Source: Pandoraea pulmonicola
GTDB lineage: Bacteria; Pseudomonadota; Gammaproteobacteria; Burkholderiales; Burkholderiaceae
DNA: 64,000 nt
NCBI RefSeq assembly: GCF_000815105.2
Contig: NZ_CP010310.2
Span: forward strand, 3,348,001 to 3,412,000
Reading direction: 5' to 3'
A model generated the notes under the pieces. The model saw nothing but the letters and a program-made list of their open reading frames with translations, had not been told where the DNA came from and searched no databases. Position numbers and translations under genes: made by a program. Position 1 is the stretch's first letter, and each line of letters opens with the position of its first letter. Shown here piece after piece: positions 34,883 through 43,672 of the stretch.

Positions 34883-35770
34883 ATGCAGGATACAAATCGC
34901 GTACAAATCGACGACCAGCTCGTTCATCAATTGATCCGCGAGCAGTTTCCCGAATGGGAAAGCCTACCGGTTGCAATGATTGAGCCAGGAGGCTGGGACA
35001 ATCGGACCTTCCGTTTGGGCAACGATATGGTGGTCAGAATGCCGAGTGGCCCTGCATACGTTGCACAAGTCGAAAAGGAACATCGGTGGCTTCCTAAGTT
35101 GGCGCCACATTTGCCTCTCCAGATTCCCCAACCCCTGGTTGAGGGAATGCCAGGCAGTACCTATCCATGGCCATGGTCTGTTTATAAATGGATTGAGGGA
35201 GAGCCGGCCAAGGCAGAATTGATCGAAGACATGAATCAATTCGCCAACTCCCTTGCAGAGTTTCTCGATGCACTTCACCAAATCGATGTCAAGGGTGCGC
35301 CCCTGGCCGGGCCGCACAATTTTCATCGAGGCGGACAGCTAGCAGTTTACGATCAGGAAATTCGAGCGGCCCTTACCAAACTTCATGGCGATATCGACAC
35401 GAGAGCAGTCGAGCAATTGTGGAACGTTGCCTTACAGTCTGAGTGGCGAGCCACTCCGGCATGGGTTCACGGAGACGTCGCGTTCGGCAATCTGCTTGTC
35501 ACCGACGGGCGGCTGAGTGCAGTCATTGACTTTGGTAGCTCGGCAGTGGGCGACCCCGCGTGCGACCTTGTAATCGCCTGGACTCAATTTTCCGGAACAA
35601 GCCGGGCAGTGTTCCAGAACAGGCTATCTTTTGACGAAGACACGTGGAACCGTGCACGCGGTTGGGCTTTATGGAAAGCGTGTATTGTCGCGGCAAAGCA
35701 TGATGGCAATCAACGCGAGGCGGAAAAGTCTTGGACTGTCATCAACGAAGTACTGAGCGACTCGCGTTAG
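34883..35770 (+). CDS. aminoglycoside-phosphotransferase-family kinase
   Basis: The 295-residue protein has the APH/ChoK kinase fold. The nucleotide-binding lobe includes GGWDNRTFRLGNDMVVRMP. The catalytic loop reads WVHGDVAFGNLLV (Asp as base, Asn for metal), and the metal-binding motif is VIDFGSSAVGDPACDLVIAW. Relatives phosphorylate aminoglycosides or small metabolites. This chromosomal-type member has no sign of a resistance cassette around it, so the substrate is open. The gene has a weak ribosome binding site (GAGG two bases from the ATG). It lies between the ars operon and the island edge. Confidence 0.8.
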   Translation: MQDTNRVQIDDQLVHQLIREQFPEWESLPVAMIEPGGWDNRTFRLGNDMVVRMPSGPAYVAQVEKEHRWLPKLAPHLPLQIPQPLVEGMPGSTYPWPWSVYKWIEGEPAKAELIEDMNQFANSLAEFLDALHQIDVKGAPLAGPHNFHRGGQLAVYDQEIRAALTKLHGDIDTRAVEQLWNVALQSEWRATPAWVHGDVAFGNLLVTDGRLSAVIDFGSSAVGDPACDLVIAWTQFSGTSRAVFQNRLSFDEDTWNRARGWALWKACIVAAKHDGNQREAEKSWTVINEVLSDSR

Positions 35771-35855
35771 TCGACGGGCATCTTCCATGGCAACAGCGTG
35801 TCGTAATCGTCGACGGTCTTCGCCGGTGGGAGACGCTGGAACCGCCAGGTGAGGT
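35771..35855 (-). pseudogene. IS66 transposase C-terminal scrap
   Basis: The minus strand ends with a reading piece YLTWRFQRLPPAKTVDDY followed by DTLLPWKMPVD and a stop. This matches the extreme C-terminus of IS66-family transposases (the DDYxxLLPW element). Only about 30 codons remain and the rest is replaced by an integrase fragment. Confidence 0.6.
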
Positions 35856-36060
35856 ATCGATACAGATCTCTGCGAACGAACACCTGACGTGGGTGCGAAG
35901 CAGATGGGGCATGCAGATTGGACCATGATCGCGCGAATCTACGGGCGATGGATGCCTTCCGCGGACGTGCGCGCCGGAGACAAAGCCGTAGAAAAGTTCG
36001 CCAGAAAGGCTGGCACAGAAGCTGGCATTTCGGGAGAAAAACAGGCAAAAACCGGCTAGA
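35856..36060 (+). pseudogene. phage-type tyrosine integrase C-terminal remnant
   Basis: The plus strand reads SANEHLTWV and, after loss of one base near 35893, AKQMGHADWTMIARIYGRWM, then a lysine-rich tail ending KQAKTG and a stop. This is the end of a phage integrase with the conserved G-H and the nucleophilic Tyr. It points toward the 3' end of the tRNA-Leu gene less than 50 bases away, as expected for an island integrated at that tRNA. It is inactive. Confidence 0.75.
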
Positions 36061-36106
36061 TTTTTGCCAGCCTTAAATTTCGACCCAATGATTTTTAAGG
36101 GTTTTT

Positions 36107-36193
36107 TGGTGCGAGGAAGGGGACTCGAACCCCTACACCCTTGCGGGCGTCAGGACCTAAACCTGGTGCGTCTACCAATTTCGCCATCCTCGC
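36107..36193 (-). tRNA. leuW: tRNA-Leu (anticodon UAG)
   Basis: The minus strand folds as a class II tRNA: acceptor gcgagga / tcctcgc, D-arm with aaattggtagacgc, anticodon loop tttaggt (anticodon TAG), a long variable arm, the T-arm ggggttcgagtcccc and an encoded CCA. The adjacent integrase remnant indicates it served as an integration site. It marks the island/core boundary. Confidence 0.95.
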
Positions 36194-36486
36194 AGCCCGT
36201 GGGCGTCGCTCACCTGGGTAAGGTACGACGCCCGGCATCGGGTCGACGGCATGCGTCCTGTCGGACATGAAAAGAGGCGACTCGCCACCGCCCCGCTGCA
36301 TGCGTCAAAGCAGGCGAGCATTCTACACGAAGTGAATTTCACCAGCAATCTGCCAATTCCATCTTTGCCCCACACGCGTCACCATGCCCCGCAATGCTAG
36401 AATTCGCACCAATTCATGGCATCTGCCCCGGTTGCGCGCCCGCGCACCCACTTCCGGGCACCTGACCAAACCGATACCCCATTCGC
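36194..36486. other. spacer upstream of the hpnD-like gene and tRNA
   Basis: About 290 bases hold the divergent promoters of tRNA-Leu (minus) and the synthase gene (plus). Composition already matches the core. No further gene is supported. Confidence 0.45.
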
Positions 36487-37374
36487 ATGCAACCCCACGA
36501 GAACGCCGACGAGCACTCCGGCTCCCCCGCCAACCCCGCCCAGGGCCACCCGCAAGCCAACGACTACTGCCGCCAGAAAGCCGGCCCTCCCGGCTCCGCC
36601 CTCTACTACGCGCTGCTGCAACTCCCGCCGTCCAAGCGCGACGCGGCTTACGCCGTCCACGCCTTCTGCCAGGAAATCGCAGACATCCACTCGGCCGTCC
36701 ACGATCCCGGCGTCGCCCACGCCAAGCTCGACTGGTGGCGCCAGGAACTCGCTCGCCTCTTCTCCGGCACGCCGGCGCACCCCGTCACACGCGCCCTCAC
36801 GCCCGTCGTCACATCGTCCAGGCTGTCGCGCGACGCCTTCGAAGCCGTTCTGCACGCCGCCGAGATGGATCTCTCACAAATGCGCTATCTCGACTTCGCC
36901 GGCCTCGCCCACTACTGCGACGCCGCCGGAGGCGCCCCCGCAGAACTCGCCTCGCACGTCTACGGTTTCGATGACACCCAGACCCCCGCCCTCGCCCGCG
37001 CGCTCGGCCACGCCATCACGCTCGGCCGACGCGTCACAGACGCGGGCGTCGACGCACGCGCCGGATACGTCTATTTCCCCATCGACGAATTGCAGCGCTT
37101 CGGCGTCACGGCCGCCGACCTACAGAACGGCAAGTACTCCCCCGCATTCGTCGAATTGATGAAGTTCCAGCACGCACGCGCACGTCAAGCCATCGTCGAC
37201 GCAGCCGCAGCGATCCCCAAGCGCGATCGCCGCAAACAAAAACCATTACTCGCACTCGCCGCGCTGCAACTGGCCCTCCTCGATGAAGTCGCCGCCAGCG
37301 ACTATCAGGTGCTCCATCAACGCATCGACCTCACACCGCTTCGCAAATTCTGGCGCGCGTGGCGCGCTCGTTGA
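36487..37374 (+). CDS. squalene/phytoene synthase family protein (HpnD-like)
   Basis: This 295-residue protein is of the trans-isoprenyl synthase (squalene/phytoene synthase) family. It aligns with HpnD-type enzymes through DYCRQKAGPPGSALYYALL, HAFCQEIADIHSAVHDP, AKLDWWRQEL, the second motif LGRRVTDAGVDARAGYVYFP, and the helix after it. The second Asp-rich motif (D-A-G-V-D) is kept. The first motif, normally DDxxD, reads A-D-I-H-S, which would weaken magnesium-diphosphate binding. It may therefore have altered activity or be a structural paralogue. It stands alone upstream of the convergent DUF1501 gene, with no other hopanoid genes in the window. Confidence 0.75.
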   Translation: MQPHENADEHSGSPANPAQGHPQANDYCRQKAGPPGSALYYALLQLPPSKRDAAYAVHAFCQEIADIHSAVHDPGVAHAKLDWWRQELARLFSGTPAHPVTRALTPVVTSSRLSRDAFEAVLHAAEMDLSQMRYLDFAGLAHYCDAAGGAPAELASHVYGFDDTQTPALARALGHAITLGRRVTDAGVDARAGYVYFPIDELQRFGVTAADLQNGKYSPAFVELMKFQHARARQAIVDAAAAIPKRDRRKQKPLLALAALQLALLDEVAASDYQVLHQRIDLTPLRKFWRAWRAR

Positions 37375-37511
37375 ACGTCGCCGACGAACGAGCTCAGGAA
37401 ACGCGAGCGCTGTTCCCGTGCTGACGAATCGGCGTACCGAACGCTGTGAAAACCCATAAATCGTCATGCCGGGGCAATACGCACGACTTTCGTCGGCACC
37501 GCGCAACCGAC

Positions 37512-38789
37512 TCACACCCGTAACACGTCCAGCGGCTTGAACGCTCCGCCGAGCACCGGCTGCGGGCTCATTCCCCACCATCGCTGCAACACGGTCGCGT
37601 AGACGTCGCGAAAGTCGACGGCGAACGGCAGGTTGCCGTTGCCATCCAGACGGTCCAGACGCGGCACCTCGCCGTACAACCCGCCTCGCACCCGGCCGCC
37701 CGCGATGAAGTGCGGCGCAACCGTGCCGTGATCCGTTCCGTTGCTCTGGTTCTCTCGCGGACGCCGACCGAACTCGGCATATGTCACGATCATCGTCGAC
37801 TGCCAGCGGCCCAGTTCCGTGAGCCCCGCGCGCAACGCCATCATCCCCTGCGCCAACTGACGCAGCAGATTGGCCTGCTGCCCCGGCTGATCCTGGTGCG
37901 TGTCGAAGCCGTTCAGCGTCAGACGCAACACCGCGACGCCGCGCCCCGGCTGCGGCACCCCCGTCGGCGAATCGGCCGCCGCAACAACCTGCAACGCCGT
38001 CTTCACCACATTGCCGAACGCGCCCGATGGCATCGACGTCTTGAGCACATACTGGCCCTGCCGCGGACGCAACCCATCCGCTGCCTTCACAATGTCGTTC
38101 TCCACCCTCAGCACGTGCGCCAGCGCAGGATTGCTCACCTGCGCCGCATTTGCCGAGGCCAGCCCCGCATCGCGAAGAAACTGCGCCGGATTGGTCAACG
38201 TGACCGCACGCGCGCCGCCAGCGAGCGGCCCGAGCTCCGCGCTACCGACGATGATGCCGTCAGCATCGAACCCCGCCGGAACCGCATGCTCGGCGAACGC
38301 ACGCGACAGCCAGCCGTCTCGCAAATACTCGTCGGCGCGCGACGCCGTATTCCATATTTCGATCGATCGGAAATGCGACAGATTCGGCTGCGGATACCCC
38401 ACGCCCTGCACGATCGCCAATTCCTTCGCTTGCCACATCGGCATGAGCGCCCCCAACTCCGGGTGCAGCCCGCTATGGCCGTCAAGCTGGATGATCTTCT
38501 CGCGCTTGATGCCAATGTTCGGCCGCAGACTGGCATACAACGGATCGCCGTACGGAATGACGGTATTCAAGCCGTCATTGCCGCCCTTGAGCTCGATGAG
38601 GATAAGCAAGTTGCCGTAGTTGCCACCGGCCTGTGCCATGCCTCTCCCCGGCGCACCCGGTGTACCCGGTGTACCCGGCAGCGTGCCGGACAGATCGCGC
38701 GCTGCCGCCACCGCGGTCAGCGGCGTCAGCCATGCCGCACCCAGCCCCGCCGCAAACGTCAGAAAATCCCGCCGCCGAAATTCACGCAT
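37512..38789 (-). CDS. DUF1501 protein with Tat signal
   Basis: The start is set at 38789 (MREFRRRDFLTF), which gives a twin-arginine signal peptide (RRRDFLTFAAGLGAAWLTP). The 425-residue protein has the DUF1501 sulfatase-like features LILIELKGGNDGLNTVIPYG, VQGVGYPQPNLSHFRSIEIW and TYAEFGRRPRENQSNGTDHG with TVAPHFIAGG. It is exported folded to the periplasm. It is encoded just downstream of a DUF1800 gene on the same strand, the usual pairing for these two families, whose joint function is unknown. Confidence 0.88.
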   Translation of the reverse strand: MREFRRRDFLTFAAGLGAAWLTPLTAVAAARDLSGTLPGTPGTPGAPGRGMAQAGGNYGNLLILIELKGGNDGLNTVIPYGDPLYASLRPNIGIKREKIIQLDGHSGLHPELGALMPMWQAKELAIVQGVGYPQPNLSHFRSIEIWNTASRADEYLRDGWLSRAFAEHAVPAGFDADGIIVGSAELGPLAGGARAVTLTNPAQFLRDAGLASANAAQVSNPALAHVLRVENDIVKAADGLRPRQGQYVLKTSMPSGAFGNVVKTALQVVAAADSPTGVPQPGRGVAVLRLTLNGFDTHQDQPGQQANLLRQLAQGMMALRAGLTELGRWQSTMIVTYAEFGRRPRENQSNGTDHGTVAPHFIAGGRVRGGLYGEVPRLDRLDGNGNLPFAVDFRDVYATVLQRWWGMSPQPVLGGAFKPLDVLRV

Positions 38790-38929
38790 CTCACACCTCT
38801 CACCACCCACATTGGCCTGCATTCATCGGACACGCACGCGCATGGCACACGCACCCACTTCCCCGTCACACGAACCCGCACCTCGCCCCTCCGAGTACCG
38901 ACCGCGCAGACTCCAGCGCCCTGGCCCGC

Positions 38930-40606
38930 TCACTTCAACTGGTACGCGGGATCCATGAGCAGCGCCTGCAGATACGCCGCGCTGCTGTCGCCGGAGGTCT
39001 GCGGCGCGGCAGGGGCGAACGGCAACACCGCCCGCTGCAACGCTTCGCGCGACGCGGCGTCCGGCACGTCGACCGGCCCCAACGCATACGGCTGCAACCA
39101 ACGCGCGAGATCGAACCGCACACCCGCCACCGTTCTCGGCATCGCCGGCGTCGCACGCAACGCCGTACGCTGCACGCCCGCCCGCGCCGACATCGACGGC
39201 GCCATCATCGACGGTCCGCCCGCATTGGCATTCTCCGTCGCCCGGAACATGCGCTCGACGAACTGCTTGCGCGCGAGCAACGTCGTACTGTCGATCCACG
39301 CGTCGCCACCCGGCCATCCCTTCACGTTGGGCGGGCGAAACAAGTCCTGACCGAGCACCCGCATCTGCTGCGCGAGCATCTGCGGATCGTCGTAGCCGAT
39401 GTCGAACTCGCGCACCGCATCCGTCACGAATTCCGATGGCGATTTGACCAGCGTGCCGCGATTTCGTGTGTCCCAGAACGCAGGCGCGAGGAACAAGGCC
39501 CGCAGCGCGACGCGTATGTCGTAACCACTCGCACGAAACGCGTCGGCCACTTTCGCGGCTTGCACCGGATCGGGCGTCGGCGACACGAATTCGCGCCACA
39601 GCTTGCCCGTCAGGAACGTCGCCGTTTCCGGACGCCCCAGCAGGATGTCAAGCACCTGGTCGCCGTCGAAATCCCCCGTCTGCCCGAGCACCGTCTTCAC
39701 GCCCGTGTCGTGAACGTTCGCTCGCCATGCATAGGTCATCGCCGGCCGATCGATGCTCCAGCCCGTGTAGGCACGCGCCGCCTCGCGCACATCCTGCTCG
39801 CTGTAATGCCCTTCGCCGAGTGTGAACAACTCCATCACCTCTCGCGCGAAATTCTCGTTGGGACGCCCCTTGCGACTGCCCGCGCCATCGAGGTAGATGA
39901 GCATCGCGGGATCCTTCGACACCTCATGGAGCAATGTGCCGAAGTTGCCCAGCGCATTTGCCCGCAACAGGACGTTCTGCCGATAGAGCACGACAGGCTC
40001 GCGCACCTTGTCGTCGCTCGACACGAAGTGGTTGTGCCAGAACAAGGTCATGCGCTCGGTCAGTGGCGACGGCGTGCTGGCCATCTCCTGCGCCCACCAT
40101 CCCGCGAGCGACGCCGCCATGCGGTTGCGCCGCTCGTTGAGCGCCTTGCGCTGCTCGTCGGTCATGTTCTTGGCGGGCGCGCCATACAACGGCGGGTCGT
40201 TCACCCAGTCGGGCGGCAGCGTGACCGCGGCGCGACGCGTCTGTGACAGCAGTCGGTCGACGGCCTGCACACGCGTCAACCCGACGAACGGCGCCAGCTC
40301 GCGCGCATCGGGCGCGTAGCCAGTTCGGGTAAGCAGATAGCGCGCATCGTCAGCGCTCAGGACACGCGATGCCGGATCGACTGCGCGCTCGGCGCCGCGC
40401 GATGGCGCCGTGCGAGACTTGTGCGTCGTCGTCGAGTGCTTCGCGGTTTCGGCATGCACGCCGGGCGGCGCCGCCCCCATCGCGACGATCACGACCGGCG
40501 CCAGCAACAGCCGACCGAGTCGCGTCGCACCTGCCGCATATCGCTTGCGACGAGCGCAAAAAAAGCCAGCGTCGACAGAGGCTGGCGGGGTTCGATTCGG
40601 CTTCAT
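38930..40606 (-). CDS. DUF1800 family exported protein
   Basis: The 558-residue protein has a basic N-terminus and a hydrophobic signal segment (about residues 31-50, ending GVHA-ET). DUF1800 hallmarks follow: DDARYLLTRTGYAP, ERMTLFWHNHFVSS, NFAREVMELFTLGEGHYSEQ, REAARAYTGWSID, TGKLWREFV and FRPPNVKGWPGGDAW. It lies 140 bases upstream of the DUF1501 gene and is probably cotranscribed. The biochemical role of this pair is unknown. The gene is full length. Confidence 0.88.
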   Translation of the reverse strand: MKPNRTPPASVDAGFFCARRKRYAAGATRLGRLLLAPVVIVAMGAAPPGVHAETAKHSTTTHKSRTAPSRGAERAVDPASRVLSADDARYLLTRTGYAPDARELAPFVGLTRVQAVDRLLSQTRRAAVTLPPDWVNDPPLYGAPAKNMTDEQRKALNERRNRMAASLAGWWAQEMASTPSPLTERMTLFWHNHFVSSDDKVREPVVLYRQNVLLRANALGNFGTLLHEVSKDPAMLIYLDGAGSRKGRPNENFAREVMELFTLGEGHYSEQDVREAARAYTGWSIDRPAMTYAWRANVHDTGVKTVLGQTGDFDGDQVLDILLGRPETATFLTGKLWREFVSPTPDPVQAAKVADAFRASGYDIRVALRALFLAPAFWDTRNRGTLVKSPSEFVTDAVREFDIGYDDPQMLAQQMRVLGQDLFRPPNVKGWPGGDAWIDSTTLLARKQFVERMFRATENANAGGPSMMAPSMSARAGVQRTALRATPAMPRTVAGVRFDLARWLQPYALGPVDVPDAASREALQRAVLPFAPAAPQTSGDSSAAYLQALLMDPAYQLK

Positions 40607-40684
40607 GAGACGCTCGCGTCAATGTGACATTACTGGCGTTTGGGGGGAAGCGTAGTTCGGCGGCAACGTTCTTCCTGGAAGCAA

Positions 40685-41011
40685 TCAGTGAGTGTACAAC
40701 TCGCGCACGGCATCCTGGATGTGCTGACGCAGCAGACGCCTGTCTTCGGCCGACATGTGACCATTGGAACGGCGGCCCGGCGGATTCCGCAAATCGTCGC
40801 TGCGACGCTCGGTCCCGGGATCGCTCGCGGTTGGCGCCCCCTTCGACGGACTGCGCGGCGAAGGCGCCGGCATGTTGCGCTGCAGCCTGGGTTCGCTTGC
40901 GTCTTGCGTCTGGGCACTGAAATGGGGCACGGGACGGGCATAGGTCACGCTCAGGTGTCCCCAGAGCATGATTCCCCCGAACAATAGCGTCAACTCAGCA
41001 GCCCATCTCAT
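40685..41011 (-). CDS. small exported or anchored hypothetical protein
   Basis: The 108-residue protein has one N-terminal hydrophobic segment (MRWAAELTLLFGGIMLWGHL), a proline/serine-rich linker and a charged C-terminal helix (MSAEDRRLLRQHIQDAVREL). It probably faces the periplasm. It shares GC content and strand with the DUF1800 gene 78 bases downstream. I recognise no family, but the C-terminal motif resembles short proteins seen in Burkholderiales genomes. Confidence 0.55.
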   Translation of the reverse strand: MRWAAELTLLFGGIMLWGHLSVTYARPVPHFSAQTQDASEPRLQRNMPAPSPRSPSKGAPTASDPGTERRSDDLRNPPGRRSNGHMSAEDRRLLRQHIQDAVRELYTH

Positions 41012-41179
41012 CTTGTGCGTATGTCCTTCATGCCATGCAGCTGTTTTCGCCCTGGCAGGGCTGCAAGTGTACCGACTGCCTATGGTCAGCGCACAAGCCG
41101 TAGGGTAAATTGTGTAACCCTTTGTAACCCGCTTTGGCGGCCTCCTCAGTTCGCAACATTTCGGGCTAAGATACGTGGC

Positions 41180-41905
41180 ATGGAAAACAAAAACTCTCCC
41201 AAAATTCTGGTTGTCGACGACGATCCGCGCCTGCGCGACCTGTTGCGTCGTTACCTCGGGGAACAGGGTTTCAATGTCTTCGTGGCCGAAAATGCGACGG
41301 CCATGAATAAGCTCTGGGTGCGCGAGCGTTTCGATCTGCTCGTGCTGGACCTGATGCTCCCCGGTGAAGACGGTCTGTCGATTTGCCGCCGCCTGCGTGG
41401 CGCGAATGACCGCACGCCGATCATCATGTTAACGGCCAAAGGGGAGGATGTCGACCGAATCGTCGGCCTCGAAATGGGCGCGGACGACTATCTGCCCAAG
41501 CCCTTCAATCCGCGCGAACTCGTCGCCCGCATTCACGCCGTGCTGCGTCGTCAAGCGCCACCCGAGCTTCCCGGTGCGCCCAGCGAAACGATGGAGACGT
41601 TCGAGTTCGGCGACTTCGCCCTGAACCTCGCCACGCGTACGCTCACCAAGAACGGCCAGGAAATCGCCCTCACCACCGGCGAGTTCTCGGTGCTCAAGGT
41701 CTTCGCACGGCATCCGCGTCAGCCGCTATCGCGCGAGAAGCTCATGGAACTGGCACGCGGTCGCGAATACGAAGTGTTCGATCGCAGCCTCGACGTCCAG
41801 ATCTCGCGTCTTCGCAAACTCATCGAACCGGACCCAGGCAGCCCCCGCTTCATCCAGACCGTCTGGGGCCTCGGCTACGTGTTCATCCCGGATGGCGGCG
41901 CGTGA
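41180..41905 (+). CDS. ompR: OmpR-type response regulator
   Basis: This 241-residue response regulator has a receiver domain (acidic VVDDDPRLRDLL, phospho-acceptor Asp57 in LLVLDLMLPGEDG, Lys in YLPKPFNPREL). The OmpR/PhoB winged-helix domain shows LNLATRTLTKNGQEI and SREKLMELARGREY and ends in QTVWGLGYVFIP. The start at 41180 (MENKNSPK) gives the standard length. It is followed by its histidine kinase gene about 190 bases downstream. In related Burkholderiales and Bordetella this pair is called OmpR/EnvZ or RisA/RisS. Confidence 0.93.
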   Translation: MENKNSPKILVVDDDPRLRDLLRRYLGEQGFNVFVAENATAMNKLWVRERFDLLVLDLMLPGEDGLSICRRLRGANDRTPIIMLTAKGEDVDRIVGLEMGADDYLPKPFNPRELVARIHAVLRRQAPPELPGAPSETMETFEFGDFALNLATRTLTKNGQEIALTTGEFSVLKVFARHPRQPLSREKLMELARGREYEVFDRSLDVQISRLRKLIEPDPGSPRFIQTVWGLGYVFIPDGGA

Positions 41906-42094
41906 TCGGCGAGCCTCACGTCTCATGCAGCAAAACGGCGCCGGTCGCACCACGTTCGCGTGGCTCGCGCATCGGTGTCGTGACTTGTCCCCTGCCGTCC
42001 CCCGTGCCGCAGTTCTCCATTGACCTCGAGCGCCGCCGGCCGACGCTTCAGGTCGTCCCTTCCGTAGGCATGACGCTTTAGACGGAGCAACCCC

Positions 42095-43435
42095 ATGCAT
42101 CCGATCCGGATGGTACGCGGGCTGTTCGGTGGTCTGTTCTGGCGTACCTTTTTCCTCATCGCCCTGCTCATCGGCGTCAGCCTGGCCGCCTGGTACCAGA
42201 GCTTTCGCGTGATCGAACGCGAGCCCCGGGCACAACGCGTCGCGCAGCAACTCGTGTCGATCGTCAAACTCACGCGCACGGCGCTGCTCTACTCCGAGCC
42301 GGATCTGCGCCGCGCACTGTTGCAGGACCTGGAGAGCAACGAAGGCATTCGCGTGTATCCTCGCGAACCCGCCGACAAGGTGGAAAAGCAGCCTGGTGGC
42401 GTGGTCCAGGATCTGATCGTTCGCGACGTGCAGCGCCGCCTTGGCACCGATACCGTCATCGCCGCCGAAGTCAACGAAATCCCGGCGATGTGGATCAGCT
42501 TCAAGATCGATGAAGACGACTATTGGGTCGCCATCGAGCAGGACCGCATCGATACGGCCACCGGTCTGCAGCTTTTCAGCTGGGGCACGTTCGCGCTCGC
42601 GCTCTCGCTCATCGGCGCCGCCTTCATCACCGCGCTCGTGAACCGGCCGTTCGCGCGCCTCGCCCACGCGGCGCGCGCCATCGGCGAGGGGCAGCGCCCC
42701 GATCCGTTGCCCGAGCGCGGCATGGGCGAAGCCGCCGAGGCCAACCGCAGTTTCAATCAGATGGTGCAGGAACTGGAACGGCTCGAGGCCGACCGTGCGC
42801 TCATGCTCGCCGGCATCTCTCACGACCTGCGCACGCCGCTCGCCCGGCTGCGACTGGAAACGGAGATGAGCCCGTCGGAAGAATCGGTCAAACGCGACAT
42901 GATCAGCGACATCGAACAGATGGACGAGATCATCGGCCGCTTCCTCGACTACGCCCGCCCCGCCTCGCGCGCGATGCAGTCGCTCGACCTCTCGGACATC
43001 GTCCGCGAGACGGCCGCCACCTTCGAGGCCCGCGAAGATCTGAAGATCACCATGGAACTCGACGATGCCGCGCCCGTGCTCGCCGAGCGCACCGATCTCA
43101 AGCGCCTGCTCACGAACCTGATCGAGAACGCACGCAAATACGGCCGCGATCCGGAAACGGACATCGCCAACGTGCATATCTCGACGCGAGTCCTCGGTGA
43201 ACGCGTCGAAATGCGCGTGCGCGACACCGGCCCCGGCATTCCCGAAGACCAGCTCGCGCTCGTGTTCCGCCCGTTCTATCGCGTCGATACGGCGCGTACC
43301 AAGGCCGACGGCACGGGGCTCGGCATGGCGATCGTCCAGCGCATCGCCTCGCGCTACAAAGGCCACGCGTCGCTGCGAAACGTTCGCCCGGGAAGCGGCC
43401 TTGAAATCATCGTGTCATTCCCGCTTGCTAAATAA
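42095..43435 (+). CDS. envZ: EnvZ-type sensor histidine kinase
   Basis: This 446-residue inner-membrane kinase has two transmembrane helices (about residues 12-35 and 165-185) enclosing a periplasmic domain, then a HAMP linker (NRPFARLAHAARAIGEGQ). The dimerisation/phosphoacceptor helix is AGISHDLRTPLARLRLETEM with His243, and the ATPase domain shows NLIENARKYG, DTGPGIPED and GTGLGMAIVQRIASRY. It phosphorylates the upstream-encoded OmpR. Which signal it senses is unknown. Confidence 0.93.
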   Translation: MHPIRMVRGLFGGLFWRTFFLIALLIGVSLAAWYQSFRVIEREPRAQRVAQQLVSIVKLTRTALLYSEPDLRRALLQDLESNEGIRVYPREPADKVEKQPGGVVQDLIVRDVQRRLGTDTVIAAEVNEIPAMWISFKIDEDDYWVAIEQDRIDTATGLQLFSWGTFALALSLIGAAFITALVNRPFARLAHAARAIGEGQRPDPLPERGMGEAAEANRSFNQMVQELERLEADRALMLAGISHDLRTPLARLRLETEMSPSEESVKRDMISDIEQMDEIIGRFLDYARPASRAMQSLDLSDIVRETAATFEAREDLKITMELDDAAPVLAERTDLKRLLTNLIENARKYGRDPETDIANVHISTRVLGERVEMRVRDTGPGIPEDQLALVFRPFYRVDTARTKADGTGLGMAIVQRIASRYKGHASLRNVRPGSGLEIIVSFPLAK

Positions 43436-43549
43436 AGGGGTGTAACGCCGGGCAAATTTGGCTATGCTCAGGGCTTGCCTTTCGGGCACCCCGCAAAATC
43501 CTATCGACGGGATTTGATTTAACTATCTCCCATATAAAAATAAACTATT

Positions 43550-43576
43550 GCTATCAATTAATTGATAGCGTATACT
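43550..43576 (+). promoter_or_regulatory. palindrome and -10 box upstream of ahpC, probable OxyR site
   Basis: A perfect 20-base palindrome (gctatcaattaattgatagc, 43550-43569) is followed one base later by tatact, a good -10 box. Its CTAT and ATAG elements resemble OxyR half-sites, although the spacing differs from the classical ATAG-N7-CTAT pattern. The ahpC start codon lies about 95 bases downstream. OxyR control fits the gene but is inferred. Confidence 0.55.
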
Positions 43577-43672
43577 GCTTTAGTTGGCCGGGATCGTGAG
43601 AATCCGGTCAGTTGCAGGTTGCGATGTACCTATGACATCCAACATTCACCGCATCTATTAAGGAGTAAATCG

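Noticed and set aside
41726..43366. 546-residue minus-strand open frame
   Set aside because: It is antisense to the histidine kinase gene and shows no domain pattern.
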